This document shows, in pieces, positions 57,787 to 64,000 of a stretch of DNA of 64,000 nt. How positions within the stretch are numbered: the stretch's first letter is position 1; each line of letters starts with the position of its first letter. The position numbers and the translations under genes were made by a program. The DNA comes from Calliphora vicina (lineage: Eukaryota > Arthropoda > Insecta > Diptera > Calliphoridae), in assembly GCF_958450345.1 (NCBI RefSeq), contig NC_088781.1, positions 57,490,315-57,554,314 of the forward strand, read 5' to 3'. The notes beneath the pieces are model-generated. The model searched no databases. It was not told where the DNA came from and saw only the letters and a program-made list of their open reading frames with translations.

Positions 57787-60360
57787 TATATGGGGGATTT
57801 CATGTCAAGTGAACCAACTTTTGAAATCGATGTCTTCCGATCGGGATGAAATTTGCACCAAGGTTAGCTCTATTGGATAGTAACTCAGACACAATTTTTC
57901 AACAACATCGGTCGAGAACTCTCTGAGTTATAGGGGGTAAAATTTTGACAATTTGGTCAAACAGGGGTTTTTTCTTATCCATGTAACTTATTACCTATTG
58001 TTCTTAGCAAAATGTGTTCCAAATAGTATAGATAGCTATTTCTTCGATCTTTCGAAAAAAAATATTTAAAAAAAAAAATAAAAAATTTTTAATATTTTTT
58101 TTCCGAAATCAAAAACTTTTTTGACTTTTTTTTAAAATACGCTATTTTTTTTTTTTTTTTTTTTTCTTAAAATAAAGTTTAGATATTTTCCTTGAACACC
58201 TACTTGGTCGCTTAGTGGGATGCGAGTGGGATATCTATCAAAATAAATATTTTGTAACTCAAAACATAAAATTTTTTACTTTTTTTGCAAAATCAAAAAC
58301 TTTGTTGACTTTTTTTTTTCAAAATGGACCCTTTTTTAATCTTTTTTTTTAGGTCAAACAAAAGCTTAGATATTATCCTTGAAGACCCTTTTGGTCGCTT
58401 AGTGGGATGCGAGTGGGATATCTATCAAAATAAATATTTTTTAACTCAAGACTTACAATTTTTGACTTTTTTTTTTGCAAATACGATTTTTTTTCCAAAT
58501 GGGCCCTTTTTTTAAATTTTTTTTTGTAGTCAAAAGAAAGCTTAGGTCCATTCCTTTAAGATATTTTTAGTCCTTTAGTGGGATGCGAGTAGGATATCTA
58601 TCAAAATAAATATTTTGTAACGCAAGACATACAATTTTTTAATTTTTTTTTGCAAAATCAAAATTTTTTTCCAATATGGGCCCTTTTTTAATTTTTTTTT
58701 TTGCTCAAAAGAAAGCCTAGGTCCATTCCTTTAAGATATTTTTAGTCCCTTAGTGGGATGCGAGTGGGATATCTATCAAAATAAATATTTTGTAACGCAA
58801 GACATACAATTTTTTAATTTTTTTTTGCAAAATCGAAATTTTTTTCCAATATGGGACTTTTTTTTAAAAATTTTTTTTGCTCAAAAGAAAGCTTAGGTCT
58901 TTTCCTTTAAGACCTATTTTGTCACTTAGGAAGATGTGAGTAGGATATCTATTAAAATAAAAATGTTGTAACTCAAGACATTCAATTATTGACTTTTTTT
59001 TTGCAAATTCGAATTTTTTTTCAAAATGGGCCCTTTTTTAAAAATTTTTTTTTAGTCAAAAGAAAGCTTAGGTCCATTCCTTTAAGATATTTTAGGTCCC
59101 TTAGTGGGATACGAGTGGGATATCTATCAAAATAAATATTTTGTAACTCAAGATATACAATTTTTGATTTTTTGGCAAAATCAAAAACTTTTTTGACTTT
59201 TTTTTAAAATGGGCCCTTTTTGTAATTTTTTTTTTTGCTATAAAGAAAGCTTAGGCCTATTCCTTTAAGATGGTTTTGATCGCTTAGTGGGATGCGAGTG
59301 GGATATATATCAAAATAAATGTTTTGTAACTCAAGACATACAATTTTTGTATTAAAACATTTATTTTGATAGATATCCCACTCGCATCCCACTAAGGGAC
59401 TAAAAATATCTTAAAGGAATGGACCTAGGCTTTCTTTTGAGCAAAAAAAAAAATTAAAAAAGGGCCCGTATTGGAAAAAAATTTTGATTTTGCAAAAAAA
59501 AATTAAAAAATTGTATGTCTTGCGTTACAAAATATTTATTTTGATAGATATCCTACTCGCATCCCACTAAGGGACTAAAAATATCTTAAAGGAATGGACC
59601 TAAGCTTTCTTTTGACTACAAAAAAAATTTTAAAAAAAGGGCCCATTTGGAAAAAAAATCGTATTTGCAAAAAAAAAAGTCAAAAATTGTAAGTCTTGAG
59701 TTAAAAAATATTTATTTTGATAGATATCCCACTCGCATCCCACTAAGCGACCAAAAGGGTCTTCAAGGATAATATCTAAGCTTTTGTTTGACCTAAAAAA
59801 AAAGATTAAAAAAGGGTCCATTTTGAAAAAAAAAAGTCAACAAAGTTTTTGATTTTGCAAAAAAAGTAAAAAATTTTATGTTTTGAGTTACAAAATATTT
59901 ATTTTGATAGATATCCCACTCGCATCCCACTAAGCGACCAAGTAGGTGTTCAAGGAAAATATCTAAACTTTATTTTAAGAAAAAAAAAAAAAAAAAAAAA
60001 AATAGCGTATTTTAAAAAAAAGTCAAAAAAGTTTTTGATTTCGGAAAAAAAATATTAAAAATTTTTTATTTTTTTTTTTAAATATTTTTTTTCGAAAGAT
60101 CGAAGAAATAGCTATATATACTATTTGGAACACATTTTGCTAAGAACAATAGGTAATAAGTTACATGGATAAGAAAAAACCCCTGTTTGACCAAATTGTC
60201 AAAATTTTACCCCCTATAACTCAGAGAGTTCTCGACCGATGTTGTTGAAAAATTGTGTCTGAGTTACTATCCAATAGAGCTAACCTTGGTGCAAATTTCA
60301 TCCCGATCGGAAGACATCGATTTCAAAAGTTGGTTCACTTGACATGAAATCCCCCATATA
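57787..60360. mobile_element. 2.57 kb near-perfect palindrome of ~177-bp units (foldback)
   Basis: The left end ATGGGGGATTTCATGTCAAG and right end CTTGACATGAAATCCCCCAT are complementary. The symmetry centre is near 59073. Arms of about 1.0 kb (57787-58792 and 59353-60360) look almost identical: 63-codon frames at 58324-58515 (+) and 59630-59821 (-) encode the same peptide. Outer 230 bp are unique-looking ('cgatgtcttccgatcgggat'). The inner part is tandem ~177-bp units carrying 'agtgggatgcgagtgggata' and poly-T blocks, about six forward and the rest inverted. It is non-coding: the shared peptide is low-complexity Phe-rich. A partial relative is at 43525-44155. It interrupts the TTATCGATAA array. 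The target duplication is not certain (TATA-like flanks). Confidence 0.85.
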
Positions 60361-60770
60361 TATAGCTACAAAATGTGTTACCGATAACAAAATTTTCGTA
60401 TATAAAGACATAATTTGTTATCGATAACAAAATTTTCTATAAAACAGAAAACTAATTTGTTATCGATAATAAAATTTTCTACAAACAGAAAGAATTTGTT
60501 ATTGATAAAAAAAATTTTCTTTATATAGAGAAAAATTTTTGTTATCGATTACAAATTTTGTCTCTATATAAAAATATTTTATTATCGATAACAAATTCTT
60601 TCTCTATTTAGAGAAAATTTTGTTTATATTCTCTATATATGTATATTCACTTTATTATCGATAACCAGAAAAAGAATTTGTTATCGATAACAAAAATATT
60701 TTTTGTAGAGATAATTTTTTTATCGATTTTTATTATCGCTAAATTTTGTTCAAGTTCTGCAAAAAAATCA
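60361..60770. repeat. TTATCGATAA minisatellite next to a splice donor
   Basis: At least six GTTATCGATAAC-type words, with 'tctctatatagaga'-like spacers, run up to about 30 bp from the donor of the exon at 60801. Confidence 0.75.
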
Positions 60771-60800
60771 ATTTTAATCGTTTATCTATTTAATACTTAC

Positions 60801-60926
60801 GTTAAAACAGGGTCCCCTTAATTCTCGTAAATCGATTGACCTAAATAAATCACATAACACCAGTTCCTCCACAGAGGGACATGCGCCATTGGATGGTTCG
60901 AATATTAAACTCAATACATCTAAAAT
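60801..60926 (-). CDS. PXK/Slob-family kinase-like protein, internal exon
   Basis: This 126-nt exon, phase 0 on both sides, lies between acceptor ...GTGATGTAG and donor GTAAGT. It encodes ILDVLSLIFEPSNGACPSVE followed by ELVLCDLFRSIDLRELRGPCFN. In the kinase fold this corresponds to the last helices, where true kinases have the '(R)PTxEELLxHPFF' pattern; here CPSVEELVLCDLF keeps the spacing without the usual Arg. It is separated by only 86 bp from the exon at 61013, the only short intron of the gene in this window. Confidence 0.85.
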
Positions 60927-61012
60927 CTACATCACAAATAAAGTCAAATTAAGTTTAATATTAATTTATTCAATTCACATAATAAATAGCGAATAAGTTT
61001 TCAGAAACCTAC

Positions 61013-61214
61013 CTGTGGAAATTGTTCCATTTCCATTTCTAGCACTCTCATGGACGGTTTGGGTGTTGTCATTTCCTGGCCCATGCACATTTCATACAGC
61101 AGATGGCCAAAACAAATGATATCAACATTTTCGATGTCTGTTGTAGAACGTGACCACATAACTGCATTAATGCGCGACGATAGCCCCAGCAAGCCATTTT
61201 CCAGACCAGATAAT
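61013..61214 (-). CDS. PXK/Slob-family kinase-like protein, kinase C-lobe exon (5'-most visible)
   Basis: The acceptor TTTGCATACAG precedes 61214 and CAG/GTAGGT ends the exon at 61013. It encodes (R)LSGLENGLLGLSSRINAV, then SRSTTDIENVDIICFGHLLY, EMCMGQEMTTPKPSM and RVLEMEMEQFPQ. ENxLLG plus VDIxCFGHLLYEM is diagnostic of the PXK (MONaKA)/Slowpoke-binding-protein group, whose kinase domain is atypical and acts mainly as a scaffold: PXK on Na,K-ATPase and endocytic trafficking, Slob on the Slowpoke BK channel. The N-lobe, the catalytic loop and any PX domain would be in exons beyond 61214; none is recognised up to 64000. I cannot decide between the PXK and the Slob orthologue from this C-terminal part. 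Confidence 0.85.
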
Positions 61215-62455
61215 CTGTATGCAAAGAATGAACAAAAAATATGAAAAATGTTAACAATGTTGGCCATTGTTCTCTAAAGTAGCTCAATTACAAAAGTTTA
61301 TCCTTTTCATTTCTACTGAGAAACTGTGTTTTCCAACCCTGTCGCCTCCCCCAATATTTCGATATTCTGAGCAAATGTTTGCATGTGTGTTGTTTCCAAC
61401 TTTTAATTATGCTATTGTTTGAAATTAACAACAATTTTTTTGTTTATAAATATGGATGTATGCATTTGAATTCGTATTTGTAGCATGTATGTATATGTAT
61501 GCCTTTATCTTAATTTTATTACGAATTGTTTGTTTGTTTTTAGCCTTGTTAACATGTGGCATTACAATACATTCATCCACATTCATATTCATATATGTAC
61601 TTAACAACAGCAGAAACTTGCTTGCTACTTGCAACACGATGACTGCTCATAATAATGTGACAGTTAAAATGTGGAACGAGCGTATAATTATGACAATTAT
61701 TTGAATTAAGAAAATATGAACAAAAGTAACGACTATGCGAAACGAAACGTGACATCCAATTTCATGGATGTACATAAATATATTTGCATGTAAACAAGGA
61801 CGTTATGAATACTATACATACATACTGATATATAACAAAGACGTGTCCTTAAATTGGTTATTAAAAAATTACAATTAATTTTATAAATAACAAAAAGTAT
61901 ACATTGCGAAATGGTTGTCAATTTCATAAATATTTAAAATGTGCTACAACTTTTGGGATAACTATTACGATGCCACATTCTTAAAAGTACACAAAGGAAT
62001 CAATTTTATAGTATTTTTACACCAATAATCGGCATTTTACTCAAACGCAACATGAACGACAATAAAACTCTTAACAAATAGTTAAAAATAAACTCAATTA
62101 CAGGCCCTACAGTTGTCTTAGTCCTTTGGCGCCTTTATACAGGAAATTATTTTGTTGTCTGAATTTCTTATTAAATCTGAATATTGAGGGAACAATCTGC
62201 TTTATTTTACAATCTTTTAACATTTGGAAAACACAACTTTAAAAACTGTGATAAACAACTTTTTTGACACCAAAAGTTCCTATCGCTCGGAGAGGGCGAT
62301 TTGAGGCTACTTACTGGATTATTTGCTGGACACTGTGGTCTTAGGTACCACCAATTTACTTTAGGTTATAGTGATACAAAACATTAGTGCCGTGAGAGCG
62401 AAGTGGCTCGAAAGGGCCCCTGGTAATTACCTTCATACGTAGTGTGAATTTGTTA
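61215..62455. other. Intron of the kinase-like gene (5' side)
   Basis: No exon is supported. 62280-62345 has a minus-strand donor-like GTAAGT after a GC-richer stretch, but the frames there show no kinase or PX residues. Short frames at 61425-61930 are low-complexity. Confidence 0.4.
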
Positions 62456-62696
62456 TGCTAGGTATACACGTTACGATAAGTCGTACGATAAATCGTATAA
62501 GTATGAAATTAGTAAAGTGTATCATGTTGTCGTACTAACGAAGTATGAAAATCAAAAAATTTTGATTTTTGTGATATTTTTATTACTTGTCATTTTTTTA
62601 AAGGAAATAGTACGATTTGTAGTAACGTCTATCACAAAATCGTACTTTAACTCATACTACGATTAGTACGACAAATAGTATCGTGTATACCCAGCA
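62456..62696. repeat. MITE with TGCTRGGTATACACG termini, TTA flanks
   Basis: Left end TGCTAGGTATACACG; right end CGTGTATACCCAGCA. TTA lies on both sides (62453-62455 and 62697-62699). The arms contain further complementary 'gtacgat' and 'agtatgaa' words. A 3-bp TTA duplication fits PIF/Harbinger-type MITEs. Confidence 0.65.
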
Positions 62697-62739
62697 TTAT
62701 GATGAAGTTTAGGGCTTCACAAAATAATAATAATAATTT

Positions 62740-63180
62740 CTAACTACTTCAAACATATTGAATTCATTTCTTGGATTATTTATTCTTTATTGAGTAAATT
62801 CCTTATTAAAGCACTCAAGTTTTCTATAATTCAAATCCATTAGAATATAGCTTAACTTCAATTCAAATCTATTACAAATCTAAAACAGACAATTTTTTTC
62901 AATGCATTTTAAAAACAATACAAAAACAAATTGAATGTAGAATATATATTTTAATTCAATTCATATTAGATTTGAATTAACAAAATTTTAATCATTCAAA
63001 AGTTGAATGAATTTTGTTATGAATTAATTTAACGATGAATGAATTCTATTTAAATAAAAGCCTTTTAATAGAGTTAAAGGATTACATATATGCTGGGAAT
63101 GGATTTACGGAATGAATGGCTGATATTTTTGAACTCCCAATTAAGATTTTAGTGAATTAGTTAAGCTCTGTTAGAACTTC
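62740..63180. repeat. GAATTAATTC-rich dispersed repeat
   Basis: It shares 'gaatgaattttgttatgaat', 'ggatttacggaatgaatgg' and 'attttagtgaattagttaagctctg' with 32800-32990. It is non-coding. Confidence 0.5.
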
Positions 63181-63204
63181 CAATTTTGGAATACATTTAA
63201 ATGA

Positions 63205-63830
63205 GAGTCTGTGCTTTTAGAATGAAACATAGATTTTTGGATAAAAAATTATATTTTTTTTCAACGTAGTCTCCTTTGAGCTCTATGTACTTTATTCAAA
63301 ATTGTTATCCCTTACAAAAAATAAGATTTGTCGAGGTCATCAAAATAGGTATTTTTTGTGAGATGATTTCATCATTGGAGTCAAATCTCTTTTCGCCGAG
63401 ACATTTCTTCAGGTTTGGAAACAAGCAATAGTTACTCGGTGCTAAATCCGGAGAATATGGCGGATAAGGGAGCATTTCGTAGCTTAATTCATGGATTTCT
63501 GGATTCATGGAAACTGCACGTGCACCCGATTGTTAACAAAAGCGACAGGCAACTTGCTTTCTCATGCGCAACTGATCATTCAAAATTGAAACCACTGAAC
63601 CATGTGAGATGCCTATTGCTTCCACAATCTCTCGCACTGTGTATCTCCGATCGTCCAACTCCATATCGTATCGAATTTTTTTAATAGTTTCGGGTGTGGA
63701 GACCTCAACTGGGCGTCCAGAACGTTCAGCATCTTTCGTGCTTGTACGGCCACAACGAAATTCAGTAAACCACTTTTTACCATTAAAAATGATGGTGCAG
63801 AGTTTTTTTCCGCAAAAAATAATTCTTAGT
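63205..63830 (-). mobile_element. Second mariner family, internally deleted copy
   Basis: Minus-strand translation from about 63795 gives an N-terminal domain: GKKWFTEFRCGRTSTKDAER, SGRPVEVSTPETIKKIRYDM, then VREIVEAIGISHGSVVSIL, the classical second HTH. It then jumps at about 63540-63500 to LPYPPYSPDLAPSNYCLFPN (third catalytic Asp box) and LKKCLGEKRFDSNDEIIS. The residues differ clearly from the Mos1-like family and resemble Himar/Hsmar-type mariners. The first two catalytic Asp boxes are deleted. A sister copy is at 25748-26530. Confidence 0.75.
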
Positions 63831-64000
63831 CCCCATCCATACTGTGAAATATTTGCTGCAAAACATTTGAGTTTGTTGATGAAAGGGGAAAGAGGAATGG
63901 AAAAGGGTACTCTGTTTCATGTACATGAAGTTTTTGTTGAGTATGTCATCTACATTTATTCGTTCATATTCGTTCTGTACAGAAATGTCAAAAACTGAAA

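Noticed and set aside
58324..59821. Identical 63-residue frames on both strands as a possible gene pair
   Set aside because: They are a consequence of the perfect palindrome. The peptide is Phe-rich low complexity translated from poly-T blocks.
57787..60360. CRISPR-like array because of regularly spaced repeats
   Set aside because: The repeat units are about 177 bp, AT-rich, inverted about a centre, without unique spacers, and in a fly genome.
62280..62345. Donor-like GTAAGT that could end an upstream exon of the kinase-like gene
   Set aside because: No frame leading into it shows kinase or PX residues, no acceptor is apparent, and the phase cannot be tested.

Overview
This 64 kb window is AT-rich eukaryotic DNA. 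It looks like a fly genome (Diptera, probably a large calyptrate species such as a blow fly or house-fly relative): intron-split genes with GTAAGT donors, Mos1-like mariners, RNase H-bearing non-LTR elements, and many short inverted-repeat elements. Nothing suggests bacterial, plasmid or viral DNA; I saw no operons, ribosome binding sites, tRNA, rRNA or CRISPR.

Two host genes can be supported, both on the minus strand. (1) At 23066-23112 lies the first coding exon of a mitochondrial carrier of the Rim2/SLC25A33-36 pyrimidine-nucleotide type (MSQGQRDTIIHLVAGG, then GTAAGT). No later exon is visible, so everything to its left (1-23065) is best read as transposon-filled intron, more than 23 kb long. 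(2) Between 61214 and 35955 lies the 3' part of a PXK/Slob-family kinase-like (pseudokinase) gene. Four exons keep frame and phase: 61214-61013, 60926-60801, 53182-53040 and a very large last exon, 38931-35955. The last exon adds a 989-residue Ser/Gln/Asn/His-rich, mostly disordered tail. The N-terminal part of this gene lies beyond the right edge.

The rest is mobile and repetitive DNA. One Mos1-like mariner family is present in at least eight broken copies, some with both terminal repeats and TA duplications. A second mariner family has two deleted copies, and there are remnants of a Tc1 and another DDE transposase. Non-LTR retrotransposon fragments occur at 14.8, 17.9, 31.2, 33.0, 40.1, 41.2, 44.6, 49.4 and 55.2 kb. 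There are several foldback or MITE families, four with convincing 8-bp target-site duplications.

The most striking structures are in the introns of the kinase-like gene. One is a near-perfect 2.57 kb palindrome (57787-60360) built of ~177-bp units. It sits inside an array of TTATCGATAA-type palindromes that match the core of the DREF/BEAF-32 site and occupy intron sequence on both sides of an exon. A 1 kb foldback (42245-43273) with an exact 8-bp duplication, a nested LINE-in-mariner (54734-57607) and a chimeric mariner/LINE tandem duplication (50545-51310) record the insertion history.
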